Assembly: GCA_036852015.1 (NCBI GenBank)
Contig: JAANDG010000156.1
Location: 62,001 to 126,000 of the forward strand
DNA: 64,000 nucleotides
Source of the DNA: Pelodera strongyloides
Taxonomy: Eukaryota > Nematoda > Chromadorea > Rhabditida > Rhabditidae
Direction: 5' to 3'
The notes beneath the pieces were generated by a model that saw only the letters and a program-made list of their open reading frames with translations, did not search any database and had not been told where the DNA came from. Each line of letters starts with the position of its first letter. Position 1 is the first letter of the stretch. Of this stretch, positions 1 through 13,300 are shown piece after piece. Made by a program: the position numbers and the translations under genes.

Positions 1-955
1 GACACTATTTCTTACTCCTTTATCTCGCCTAGTTCTTGGTTTACCTTATTCGAAATTCGAAATAATAGAGTTCTATATGTATAACTGTTTGTTTTTGCAT
101 CCGGTTGTTATTCTGTTGGGTTCACTTAATAAATAACCATACAAACGGTTTATCGTATATTTATTTCCACATAAAAGTAATACGGACATCGCGTGCAAGT
201 GCTTTGAAAGCTAGATTTCTTACACTGTTTCTGTTAGTTACGGTCAAACTTGTGGGATAAGATTATACAATTCTTAGTGTTAGATGTGAAACGTCAGATA
301 AAAACAGCGATAAAAAACACATGCAATTCAAAAATAGGTATTCACAAGTCAAGGGCAAGTGTCATGATTAAACGCGTAAGGTAGTGTTGTACTCCGTAAG
401 TAAGGGTAGTTAGGAATAAGTCAGTGATATTAGTCCGTTGTTATACGAGTCTTGCCATTTCCTAATGATAAGCTAAAACTGCTGAGAATTAGTAGTTTGC
501 CGAAATTGGAACCAGACGCTTAGAAATGGTACACCGACAATAAAACATAAAAATTAGATCAAAAGAAAAGATAAAGAGGTAAAAGCTGATCCCTGATAAC
601 TTAAAACTGCAATGTTTGTATTGCATTACATTCTCACAATGAGTGTTTCGTTTACAATTTTTTTTATCATAGAATGCGGTAACAAGGCTAAATGCAACTC
701 ACTTTGGAAGGAATGATGAGAAGTGAACTAAGAATAGACATGTTCTTTGGTACTAGCGTGAAAGCGAAATAGCGGCCTTTTTGAAACACATCTATGCACC
801 AGGATTCTTTTGCAGCTTATGTAAATTAGCATAAAAAACCCAGCTAGCTACATTCGAGCAACTTTGCATAAAAATGTAAGAATTCAGCTGTCCACGATGC
901 GTTTCAAAAACCGGCTGGCATTTCGCTTTAAGAGATGATTGATCACCTGCCCAGA
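1..955. other. no gene seen; downstream flank of the Sas-4-like gene
   Basis: AT-rich sequence with the family A element at 759-936 and no reading frame with coding character. It would hold the 3' UTR of the minus-strand gene, but no clear poly(A) signal was found. Confidence 0.6.
759..936 (-). mobile_element. CCGGCCGG TTAA element (family A), diverged
   Basis: AGCGAAATAGCGGCC at one end and CCGGCTGGCATTTCGCTTTAA at the other; just downstream of the Sas-4-like stop codon. Confidence 0.7.
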
Positions 956-3900
956 TCAAAGAAGGGAGCTAATATTCCCTACTGATCCAAGTGTTATGTC
1001 CCCGAAGGTGGCACCCGCTCCAGAGGCCAGGTTTCTGTTGTGCTGCCGCATTGATCGACCCCAGCTGGCACATAACGACTTGACCTGAAAGGCAAATGTA
1101 TTTCAATTTTCAATATAAATATAGTAATTTCTAACCAATAGCACGAGCACAACAAAATGTAAGATACCAAATCCCAACTTCTAGCGCACACCCTGCCTAG
1201 GGTAAACTATGCGATAGTTAGAGCCGCAGAAAACAATAAAAGACAAGGAAACAGTATCAAGCAAGACAACCGATGTCACCTTTTGTGCTCCAACAACCTT
1301 GACATGCTTCACAACTCCCTCGTCATTCGTGGCCAACAATGAGATCTGCAAAATCAAACTACTGTATCAAGACGAGCTAAACGCTAAACTGCTGTACACT
1401 AAAATCTCCGAATATCGTAAAAGAGAAAGTTTACTTTATTTTCACACTCTTATCGCTCAAAATAAGATGTGATCTTAAAAGCTAAAAGTAAAAAAAAGTT
1501 TCTAATTCGCAATAACACCCACCTGTACTCCCATAGCGTCGAGTGAAATCTTGCAATCCCCATTATGATACCAGATGGCCATACCAGATTCCAGGAACTC
1601 AAGGGCACCGTCGCCCAGTATCCTGAAGTAGATGCCGAAGTACTACACGACCAGTTAGTAACATACCTTCAACGGGGAGTGAGTTACATACCATACATAT
1701 GCAAATTTATAGAAAACTAACAACATGGAGCAGAGGGTGGACCCCCAACAGTGTACGTGTACGATAAGGTTACCACTTCTGCACGGATAAGATTACAGTA
1801 CCTGCAGAAAGATCCTCCGGCCCTTGTACTCGTGGTGATCGGTTTCTCAGCATTCCCCAGTAACCGTTTCTCTTTACGGTTGTCGTCGATCACAGTGCAA
1901 AAGTAGTTGCCGCAAAGAAGTTCAAATCTAGATAAAGCACAATCATTACGCCAAATGGCTCAGCTAATGTCACAGTCCCAGTCCGTCTCATAATCAGCAG
2001 ACAACGGGGCCTTGTCTTTGATCTCTGCTCTCAATTTTGCATTAAAGGGATGGGGACAATTCAAATCGGCCCGTACTTTATTTTTGGTATGTATTCTTCA
2101 CCCCATAAAAATCACAACCAGAACCAGTAAAAAAAAGTTTCCAAATAAAGGATCCCAGAGTCTTAGTTTGCTGATATTGGAAGACTTGATCGGAAGCTCT
2201 TAACTAGTTAAACTCACATTTCCACATAAAAACTCGAGTCGGCCATTCGCATGGTTTCTGTTCTCCGTCCATTAGGCGAAACCAATGTCACTTCTCCAGA
2301 GGGACGGAAAATTTCAAACTAAAAAGAAGCAAAGTCGAACCCAATAAAACGGTATGAAACGAAAATAATGCAACGGTACTGCACTCAAGTTCGAGCAAAT
2401 GTTTCACCTAGATATCCAAATACGCGCATCCTATACGCTATCGAGATACAACAATGATATAAAACAATAGAAAAAAAGAACAAGTGCTATCTACAATGTT
2501 GTATATCAAAGATATTTAGGTAGTAAATAGTCACCAAAACTTCCCAAAAAGGATCTCACTCACCTGTTTATTGCTGAAATGTCGGACACTAATTCGAGAA
2601 GGAAGTTCCAATACGGTGGCACCGATTGAAGCATAATAATAGACCTAAAGTACAGATCTAATTTAGTAAATGAGCAACTGTAACTAAAGCAAAGACGTAA
2701 GTTGGCAAATAACGCTACAGTTTCCAGAGGCCGTATTCACCAACATGCAGGTAGCCCTCCCTAGCTAGTCTCGCGTGCGCTCTGAATCTCTTCTGCTCGC
2801 GCACTCTCTACGCATTCTCTAGCTCTCTGAGGAGGCCAGGGAGGGCTCCCTGCGAGTTGGTGAATAAGGCCAAATTCCCCACTTTCCAAGGTTCTTGGGT
2901 ATTCAGGAGGAATAAGATAAGGAGAGTCCATATGTTTTACTTCTTAGGACACAAGGAACCATGTAACCACTAGCTAAATGCAATAATAAGATAAGGAGAG
3001 TCCATATGTTTTACTTCTTAGGATACAGGGAACCATGTAACCACTAGCTAAATGCAATAATAAGATAAGGAGAGTCCATATGTTTTACTTCTTAGGATAC
3101 AGGGAACCATGTCACCACTAGCTAAATGCAATAATAAGATAAGGAGAGTCCATGCGTTTTACTTCTTAGGATACAGGGAACCATGTAATGATGTAACCAC
3201 TAGCTAAACGCAATACCTCAAGTCCTCGATCCCGTGCTGTCCACCTTGTGTCCCCATTATTGTACTCGTAGAAAGAACAGCCGCATGGAGTATTTGTTAC
3301 CTAAACGCATATGGTCATCATGATCGTGAAATGACGTGAAAGGATAACAAAGGAATAAAAATTCCCGATATGTTCACCCCAAAAAATCTGTCCAAGTCCC
3401 GATGTTGAGCTTACAAAGTAACCTTGCCAAAAGCAATTATTATCAATCTTATTATATAAAGGAGAAGAGTTTACTTTTTTGTTTGTGTGAACGAAACGGA
3501 GTTCTACGTTTCAGGCGTTTGGTATATAGTCCCTTTTCGCAACTCTTCAAAATAAGCGTATTTGAATTTTATTACATAAACTTGAAAGATACGTTTCAGA
3601 CGTTTCATATAAGTATGCAGTATATGATCATTTTAGTAGGAGCGGTCTGAATAGTCGCTTCAGGCGGCGACAGCCGTCTGGTTATGAATATTCTAATAAA
3701 CGACAGCGCGACTCAAATACACTTTCCCTCCTTTAAGACAAGTCTTGCGATTTTTTTTAAACTAATATATCAATACCCACCTTCGTCCACTCGCCTCTTT
3801 CACTTTTGTACAAACGAAGAGGTCCAAATAATCCGGCGCCCCTTTCTGCTAGTATCTGGAATAAATTACGGGGCCGTCATTGGTTAAGCAAGTCAATTAG

Positions 3901-4322
3901 TCAATATGCAAATTAGGCATCACTGTGTATCAAGCTAGGGAATTCTCTTTGACACGCGCAAACCACCTCCGCGGCAATTGCAAATATGCACAATGCGTAC
4001 ACAGAAAGAAACAACGACAATCACACCATTACGTTCCCAATTTTTCAAGGAAAACACCCAATGTTTCAAGGAATAAACATAATGAGGAGGCTCCAACCTT
4101 ACGCAGTCGCAGTGGTCGATAGGTCATGTATTTCGGATTCATTGCAATATAAATACAGAGCTCTGCTATAAACTATAAAACTCTCACCCTCGTTGTTTGG
4201 TCCATCGACGTCGTTTGTGAATCCGTCTCGGATACGCCGTCATCATAATCAGCCCACGTGACATTTTTCGAAGAAGGTCTTTCTACGACTGCTGTCGTGT
4301 TGGGAAGTGACTGGGTACGGTT
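956..4322 (-). CDS. sas-4: Sas-4-like gene, exons 19-25: TCP10/G-box-like C-terminal beta region
   Basis: Exon 19 has an acidic linker (NVTWADYDDGVSETDSQTTS). Exons 20-24 carry short repeated strands ending in N-G or D-G turns: YEYNNGDTRW, VYYYASIGATVLELP, HFSNKQFEIFRPSGEVTL, GDGALEFLESG, IWYHNGDCKI. This is the pattern of the TCP10 C-terminal domain (G-box) of CENPJ/Sas-4, which forms a single-layer beta sheet binding the STIL/Ana2/SAS-5 partner. The last exon (1084-956) adds a basic and Gly/Ser-rich tail and the stop at 958-956. A clear poly(A) signal was not found. Similarity is by eye to the family pattern; individual repeats are divergent. Confidence 0.72.
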
Positions 4323-7300
4323 CTAAATTATAAGAGAAGATTATATCTAACTAACAGGGAAAAGGGAAGACTAACCCGGATACACTGAGGGCCGTGGGTC
4401 AGAACCTAGAGAGGAAATAGACAAAAGCCGCTAACAATATTAACTTACTGTTAGCCGAAACTGCAGTGTGATGTCTTCAAATTACCAAATTGTTCCAAAT
4501 ATCAAAATTTAGCCTTTACGCCAAACTACTTCAGCTTGTTTGTATTTATTCTGCAGTTAAGTATTGGAGTTTATATGTAGTAGAGACTACTTGACTACTG
4601 CACTGAATCGTAGTTTGTATTTATTTTGCAGTAAGTACTACTTATTGTTGCGCGCCTACGTTTCCGTTTCCGCACATCGAAAAGTACTGCTGGCTCCTTT
4701 TTTGTCGTCACGTTGACAGAAGAATCAATGGGGTGACGGCTAGCGACATTCATACATAAATACTAGAATCCATGTGACAGCTCATTTTCCTACCTTGGCT
4801 CTCAGCAATCCCGGTTTTTGAACGCGGCGGATCTGCGCTCGTTGCTCGGCTTCTAGTTGCATCTTCTCGGCGGCAGCTTTTCCACGTAGTGTGGCTACTT
4901 CTTTCTGGAAAATGCAAATGAAAAATACAAACTTCTTTCCGGAAAAATGCAAAAATACATGTCGCTACTTCTTTCTGAACTGTCAGCAGGGACCGTCTCA
5001 GACAGGGTATACATACATCCTCAAATGCTCAAATAATACACAGTCGTACACAGCATTAATATAGATTCGCATAAGGTAAGAGGTGAAGCAAAGAATATAT
5101 GAAGTAGATATTCAACTATCTACCTGTAGTGCTCCGACTCTCTTCTCCAGCCTTTCCTTGGTCTTTTGCGTCTTTTCCAATTCAGTCTTCTGTGTTTCGA
5201 ATGCCTTTTCCCGTTTGTTTTCCTTGATTCGCGCATCGGTTAACTGTTGTTGTAGGCGGGAGATCAACTTTCGCTGGTCGTCAAACTAAACGAGAAAAAA
5301 AAGTTAAAAAAAATATGTTTCAAAATTTCAAACCGTTACAGTAGAACACAGCCATAAGCACATAAAGGCGCGTTCGAGTTGGGAAAAAGTTGTGGAATTC
5401 CGGAATTCCACCGTTCGAGATCGGACACCGGAAACGTAAATGTTTTTCCGTTATTTAGCCCCAACCGTCGGGGTCAAGCGTCATTTGTGGCTCTTGCAGT
5501 TGTCAAAAATATAATCCCACAACGATTCCACTACGGTATTTTTGCTGGTCCTCGCACGTTTCCGCGCCCATCTCGAACGGTGGAATTCCGGAATTCCACC
5601 AACTTTTTTCCCAACTCGAACGCGGCTTAAGGAAATATAAATAAACAAACGAGTCAAACAGATCATCGACCTTATACCGTAGTCGCAGGACATCTATGGC
5701 ACAAAGAGAATCCACAGAGCACAGAAACATTATAAACTCTATACTCATTTAGCAAACTACTCTATTCATAGGTGAAGGAATACTGAATGATACGCCACGC
5801 CACTCACTTGAACTTGAGTCAACCAACTGGTTATTACTACGCATTCTATGTTCTTGCCGTTCATGGTATAACGCATCAACCTCGAGTGTCTCTCACCTGT
5901 TCTTGTCTCTCCTTCTCCCTCTCTACGTCTCCTTTCTTCATGCTCTTCCTCTCCCTCTCTATACTCTTCCAGTCTCTCTGGATTCTCTCCTCGTCTCCCT
6001 TCTTTCTCTCTAGCCACTCTTCTCTCTCATTCTCCAGTTCAGCTCTCGCTGCCTGTAGCTCCGCTTGCATCTGTAAAAACAGGGACTGTATTTAAAAATG
6101 GAGTTGCGTGGTCAATCAGTTCACAATTTTTTTGTCTGCATGACAAGCCCAACGATACTGTAGGAAAATTTGAAGCCCAGTGACAAATAAGGAAAATACG
6201 AAAATACAGTATAACTTGCGGACACGTGACACACTGATACATATTCTTCAACACGAGTTAGGAAAAGTAACATTCAGTCAACATTCAGTCAGTCAACATA
6301 AAAAGAAAAAAAAACAATAATAAAAAAGTAAGGACTTTCTTGCAGAGTAGTCTAGCCTTAATTATTAAATATGTTTCCTAAGCTTACCTCACGCTGTTGT
6401 TTTCTCCACTGTGCTTCCGCAAAGTCAAAGTTAACAATTGTGTCGCGCAATTGTAGAATGAGATTTTGGACAGTAGGAGAGGATCTGAAATGTACTGTTT
6501 ATTAATTATGACTTTTCACTATTATATTCCAAAATTATTTTACTTTATGGTTTACAATTATCTCTCTATTATTGTTTGTTTAATGTTCAGAAACGAATAG
6601 GACTCTCTTGAAGTTTTCCATCCCTTCCCTTCTAGTGTAGAAATTTTCAAAAGTCGGCTCAATCAACATTCCCTTACATATCCTCACGCGTAGCCATTTA
6701 TCTACGAACCTGCTCTATTTTTTTTTGTCAAATATTTCGCACTACGTTTTTATGTATTTGTTTACGCTGTATTCTTTCGCTTTTGTTCTGTTCAGAATAA
6801 AGTATTCAATATAATATGTATTAACCAAGTAAACAAAATCAGTAACTCACAAGTATAGAAAACACAACACAACGATGAAATTACAATAATTAGGCATAAG
6901 GCGCGTTACTCAACGACAGCTACACTACCACCTTATACTTAACACAACTCTGCTACATAACGCTTACTGGCTTGTACGTAAAAACTAAGCGCCGTAAAAA
7001 TGAATTAAACACCAACCCATAGCATAAAATGCCCCGCCAAGTAAGGACGATCACCTCCCGATCCATAATGTACTGCATGCAAATCGAAATCACCTCCCCC
7101 CAAATTTTATTTTGAGATGCGGACCTAATTTATTCCCTGCACCAACCTTTGCTCATGATCCCAGTCCTCAAAATGTACAGCCGGTTTAGTCGTCCTCCCT
7201 CTTTGGTCGATGGTTTCTTGGGGCTGAAAGAAAGTAAAATGGTATAATCAATCTTTAGTCTTCAGTCTACACATATACTCTTATGGTTATAAACTAGTAA

Positions 7301-10300
7301 TTGAAACAATTCAAGTCTACACATACGATAAGAATGTCAAGTACATTACAAACAAACCTAAGATCTTATTAGTGTGCTATGTAAGGACTGTGTAATATCC
7401 TGTTCTTTTTTACGTCAAGCATTTACTACAGTAAAGTAACATGCACTGCCATTTCCAATTCCAGTAAATCGCCCAGTGTCCTAATTGCCTAAACATTAAG
7501 CACAAAACTGAGTTAAACATAAATTATTAAAACAAACCGCTTCATTCCTTTGTCGTAATAACCGCTGTCCAGTTGCATTCCTTGTCGCTGGCGTAGATAA
7601 ATCCACCTGACAAACAAAGAAGATAAAGATAAAGTGATAAAGTGAACCGGGTTATATCAACCGAATCCGCGGAAACGGTGCACCGGGGTCCAGCTCAGAG
7701 TCTGGACATAGTGGCCATTTAAACTTCCCGGTGGCCAACAAACAAAGATAAATAAGACAAATTACAATTATTATAATGAAGAAAGAAAGAAAAAGGAAGG
7801 CACACAAAACCTGGAACCGTGGAACCGCAAAACAAAACAGATACTTTTATATAAATCCAACCCAACTGAAAGCTCCGAAAACCACATAACGGGGTTTATG
7901 TTTATGATATTCTTCAATGAACCATTTTATTCCCTTATTCGCAAACTAGAAATACAGTGATGACTGCTAAGAAACTCAACTACGCGAAGTAGACAGCCTC
8001 ATCGAGCTGGCTAGCTACTGAGTCATACATATACAGTACCTGATTCCTCGCCGCTACCGTATCACGATGACGGGGTAAAGTGGCTTCGGAAGGTTTGGCA
8101 TTCAACGGTTCTCGTTGTTCTCTAGGCCCGAACAAAGGTGGGACCACATCGTCTAGAGGTCTCCTGTTGCCTGAAAGTGAAAGAAAGATTCAGCTACAAG
8201 TCCACATAGGTAAACCAGACTTCAGATACAAGTAATAAGTACGCACAGGTAAACAAGACTTCAGCTATAAGTACACATAGGTAAACCAGACTACTAACAA
8301 GCCACATATGCATATTACAAAGTTGGTGTATGTAAGTATCAAGAGGCCACAATTACATTGTTTTACCTTATAAAAACATCTGTACTCTGACCTGACTACA
8401 GTAAACATGCAAGTTGTGCAAGTTGAAAGGCTTAAATATCTAGTTCTAGTTTGTAAAAAAAAGGGAAACGAACCCAAGAACCTCTGTGCAAAGTGGTCAC
8501 TTTCTTCCGACGGTGCTCTGACACTTGAAGAACCAGAAGATAGTCCATTCACGGTGCCATCACCACGAATTGATGAGATTGGGGACACACCAATGGACGT
8601 GTGCGCTGGAAATGGTTAAAGCGAAATACCGGCCGGTTTTTGAAACACATCGAGTTGACCAGCATTTTTATGCTGCTTATGCAAATGACCATAAATTAGA
8701 ATAAAAAATCGAGCTAATTAACATAACTACGTCGAAATTCAGTTGTCCACGATGCGTTTCAAAAACCGGCCAGTATTTCGCTTTAAATGTTTCGTACACT
8801 AGATATTAGCCATTGAAAACGCGCAACGTCGCAAAACCGATTACAGACCGTGACATAGTAACTAATGCATATTGTATGCTATCGCGCGCCTAGCCTCAAT
8901 ATACATTTAGTAAGTTACAATGAGACCACATGAAAATAGAGACTGTTTTGGTTTCGACGCGTCAGGCAAGTAAACTACCGACGAAAATAGCACTAGGCAG
9001 CGAAAGGCATAAGCACAGAACAGCGATACTACAATAACCGCGAAAATGCGTAAAGTAGTGCACCGCAATTCAAAAGAAAGATCTCCTCTCAACTAATAAA
9101 CAGGACGTAATCTACAGCTAAAAGTACGTCGCAAGTCGCAATTGACGCAATAACAAAAGGACTTCTCCTCTCTCAATGCATCGCAATTACAGTACTGAAC
9201 ACAATGACTCCTGTGATCTACTCAATGATCTACTCCAACTGCTCTATGATCTACTCAATGATCTACTCCAACTGATCTATGATATACTCAATGATCTACT
9301 CAATGATCTACTCCAACTGCTCTATGATCTACTCAATGATCTACTCCAACTAACCCAGACTCGGCACGTCAGCTCCAATTCGTTCCTCAAATTTGTCCCT
9401 TGGAGCCGCCTTCGCTTCAGAAAGCATCGATGGAACAGGTCCAGCAATTTTGGGAACCCGTGAGCCGGCCTAGAACGAAAAAGATTTGCTTACGCGAGCT
9501 GGCAGCAAACCGCAGAGGGTGAAAATGAAAATCTAAATAAGGTGCAAGAAAACGCAAATGTTGCAATGATAAAACCGAACAGTGCAAGAAGCTAGGATAT
9601 CAAACCCAGTCTCCAATTCTTGTTTATATGTGAAAGGTGAAACACATCACTAAATGGTTTGAAAAATAGCTCAAAATAGACCTGAATCATCGAAAACATG
9701 CATATATGAGGCTGGAGGAATTTATGTATATGAGGCTGGAGGAATACACACACATAAATCTTTGATAATTGGACAAGACAACCGAGAATCGGTTTTTAAG
9801 TACAACTTTGGTGGATATGGAGAAATTTAGCAACACCAATATCTAATATACTCAAACGAGGTGCTAAAGTTCCCATAAAAGAGATAGAAGATGTAAGAGC
9901 GAAACTAAAAAAAAACATCTAAACAATGAAAATGAATGACTGAGAACAACAACAAGTTCCTTAAAAACTCAAATGTGACAAAATGCTTGTTGACTTTCTC
10001 GCATTACTCATTCAAGCGTATCTAATTTCATAGCCAGGGACGAGACACCAAAGTTAAAGTCACTATGAAAAGCTATAGAAAACATACAATTGTTAATCAT
10101 ATCATATTCATATATGCAGCTTCACAAAGACATATCCATTTACCAGGCACCACAACAAACTACCAATAACTGGACAAATAAAACAAAGAAGGCTAAGATC
10201 TACGACATACTTTTCGCGTATGTGCCTCATAATAGAAGTTTCTATTGAACAGTTCATGAACTAAAAAGCTACTTATCGAATGCACAAGCAAATACAAAGT

Positions 10301-13300
10301 TATGAGATTCAGAATATACAGAAAAATATAAAACAAATAATAACTGACCGGGGCTTCTTCTTGCGTAAACTTGCGCATGTTTTTCGCTCGTTCCCTACAT
10401 TGCCGTGTTTGTTCACTAAAAGCACTGGCATCGGACAGCGTATCCGGTGTAGAAGGAGCTGAATTAATACTTATTCATATAATAATAATAACAACTTATC
10501 AAAAACACAAAGATTTCATTCAGTTTATCAATTATCATTTACAATGAATGCAATCCATAGTAAACCAGAATAAACAGTAAATTCTAGATAATGATCAAAA
10601 TACCGGCCGGTTTTTGAAACGCATCGTCGACAACTGAATTCTTATGCTAATTTACTCGAATTCAGCTCGATTTTTTTTTACGTTCATTTGCATAAGCTGC
10701 ATAAGAATCTAGTTGTACATGATACGTTTCAAAAACCGGCCGGTATTTCGCTTTAACGTGAAAAAAGTAATAATAAAACCTTACGATCTTCGCGTGCTGG
10801 GGGTTTCTCACTCACAGGCGCTAACGATTGAGCCGTTGGTTCTAAAAACAGAAGCTACAACACAACTGAAGGGAAATGTAAAAATAAAATAATTGTCATA
10901 AGTGATATGTAAAGGGAACCATGGGCGATCCCTCCTGGCCCTAGCCCGAAGACGTCGAGCAATTTGTCATCTGGAACTCGTCGCCTACTGCTCAGGATCT
11001 CTGCGTAACATGTCATAAGCAAACGTTGAAATTGTACTTTGAACTCCCTTGAATAAAGGTGCACGCTCTTGAAGCGTAAAACAAATTTAAAATTTAAAAA
11101 TTTAAAGTCAGGATACCGTAATAAAACCGTGAAACAAGAAACAACACATAACAGATCAAAGTAAATGTCAACACTGTTAAACTATCACCTAGTGCACCAC
11201 AAGGAAAATATAGTGCCGACTTTTATAACATTATATTTCTATTAAATTCATGTTCTAGAAATGGTATAATCAAATGAACCTTTTCTTTTCGGCACAGCGT
11301 CCAGTATGCGTTCGTGATGGCGAAAACTCAACAAACTTCGACTGGCCTCTGAAATTACTACTAATGTTGACTTGGTTGGTATTTGTAAATACATCTATGC
11401 TTTCGAGATTTTACTCAAGAAGTATCAAGGACCAGGTTTTCCTAGTACTATTTATACAAATTTTTCAAGGGCCATTGAGGAACCAACGGACTATTTTTCA
11501 TATTTCGACATAAACTTCAATCATTGGAGAGCCACCTAGAACCAACTAAACTAAACTAAAAAACTTTCTATTTCTAAACTAGCTTCACATAAATTCAAAT
11601 AATACTAATACATCAGTGAACATACATACCTTCTTTTTCACTTGCCGAGTCCTCAATATGAGACTGTTTTGTGGCATTATATGTGAACGAATCCACTAGT
11701 TGTTGACGACCTGAATGCAAGGCATAATTCTATTTTTTTATATCAAAAGTGCCTCTCATATCATCAGCATCAATTCTAAAAATTAAAGCGATATACATTA
11801 AATCAATCAACCAACCAATCAACCAATCCAACACTAAAAAATCATCAAAACCCATTTATCAATATAATGTAACTTCATATCTACGCAACAACCTTACATT
11901 TTCATATTTTAATACAGAATGTCTCAGGATAAAAGTAAACTCCCGACCTGAACGAGATGTCAAATAACTGGCATCATGATCCATGTGTTGGTGGTCTACT
12001 TTGGAAAGCGACATTCTATCGTGGACTAAATCATAGTTCGGATCCCGGGTCACATCATCCAGTACGGAAACTACCTAGAAGAAAAATTATTGTTACAGAA
12101 AATAATAAATGGAGAAAAGAAAATAAACGCTGGGAATCTCTCCTGCCCATCCCCCTCAGTTTTAGCTCCTGCTCCTTAGGTACTAAGTACTAAGTAGACT
12201 GTAGACCCTTCGAAGAAAGAAAAATATATGTGTGTGTTTATCGCTTTACTTGCCATTGTTTGTGTGTTAAATTGTAAATTGTATTGCTTTGAATATAAAG
12301 AGTTACATATTATATATATATATATATCTACATCCCACGTTCATCTCAAAGTTCCTAGCCACTAATCAGCAGCCAAAAAGCCAAATAACAAATAGAAAGC
12401 CAGTTAAACAACATGCACGTTTGCATAAAAAGACGCTATACAAAAAAAATGATGCGAAATTGAATGCAGACAATACAAAGACTAAAGACTAAAGCAACTT
12501 TCAATCCCAATAATTTTAGTAGAAAGTAGAAACCCACCGTGACCGCTCGACTCTCACATATTCGTTCATCTGCATCAGGGGAAACACCAGCCGAGATGTC
12601 ATCAGCACAACCCGAATCAGCGGTGTGCACTGTACGGGACGATGTTGGCTAGAAAACGCACTTTTGTTTTTTTTTTACCTTTGTTGTGACTCAAGCCGAG
12701 CATAGCTGTCTTCTCAAATAACTCCACGACATTCAAAGTGTTAGTGTTAAGTCCAAAGGTCAAATACACAATTATTAATGTACTGAGCACAGAGGACTCT
12801 AAACACTACAGAGCAAGAATGATCAAGAACACAGATACTTAAAGGCTAAAACATACCAGCGAATAGAAATACAGCCATACGAAACCCTCTTAAATAAGAA
12901 ACGACTACCGACAAAAATAGGAAGATCACCACCAACGCTAATGTCGCTAATTGTCGAAGAACACAACATGTGTTCAAGAAAACATGGGTAACGTAACGTG
13001 CGATAGTGACACGCAATAAAAATAAACTGAAAATCAAAAAATCAATGAAAAGTAAAACGCACAATATATTCTGGAGAATTCGAGTTGGCTCTTTCATGGA
13101 TTCCGAATTGCCTTCTACCACTCAATGATCCATCAGAATCTGATGAATCCTGGCCACGCCCGCTGTCCGTTCTGACTCGAGTACTAGGCCTAAAGCTCAG
13201 CTTAAATTAAACATCATGGTTCAACTTAAAGTTATATAACACGTGGTTTGTCAACAGCATACTAAATAGCAGCATTCCGTCACTCTGTGGGATAAAAACC

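Noticed and set aside
1803..1850. Candidate extra exon of the Sas-4-like gene before the GDGALEFLESG exon
   Set aside because: Its phase fits neither neighbour; joining exons 2218-2318 and 1523-1622 directly is in frame.
9205..9354. Possible CRISPR-like array of short direct repeats
   Set aside because: The units are contiguous minisatellite copies without unique spacers and lie in a eukaryotic intron.
12846..13121. 91-codon minus frame with several hydrophobic stretches
   Set aside because: Mostly intron of the Sas-4-like gene; its first codons overlap exon 5 in another frame.
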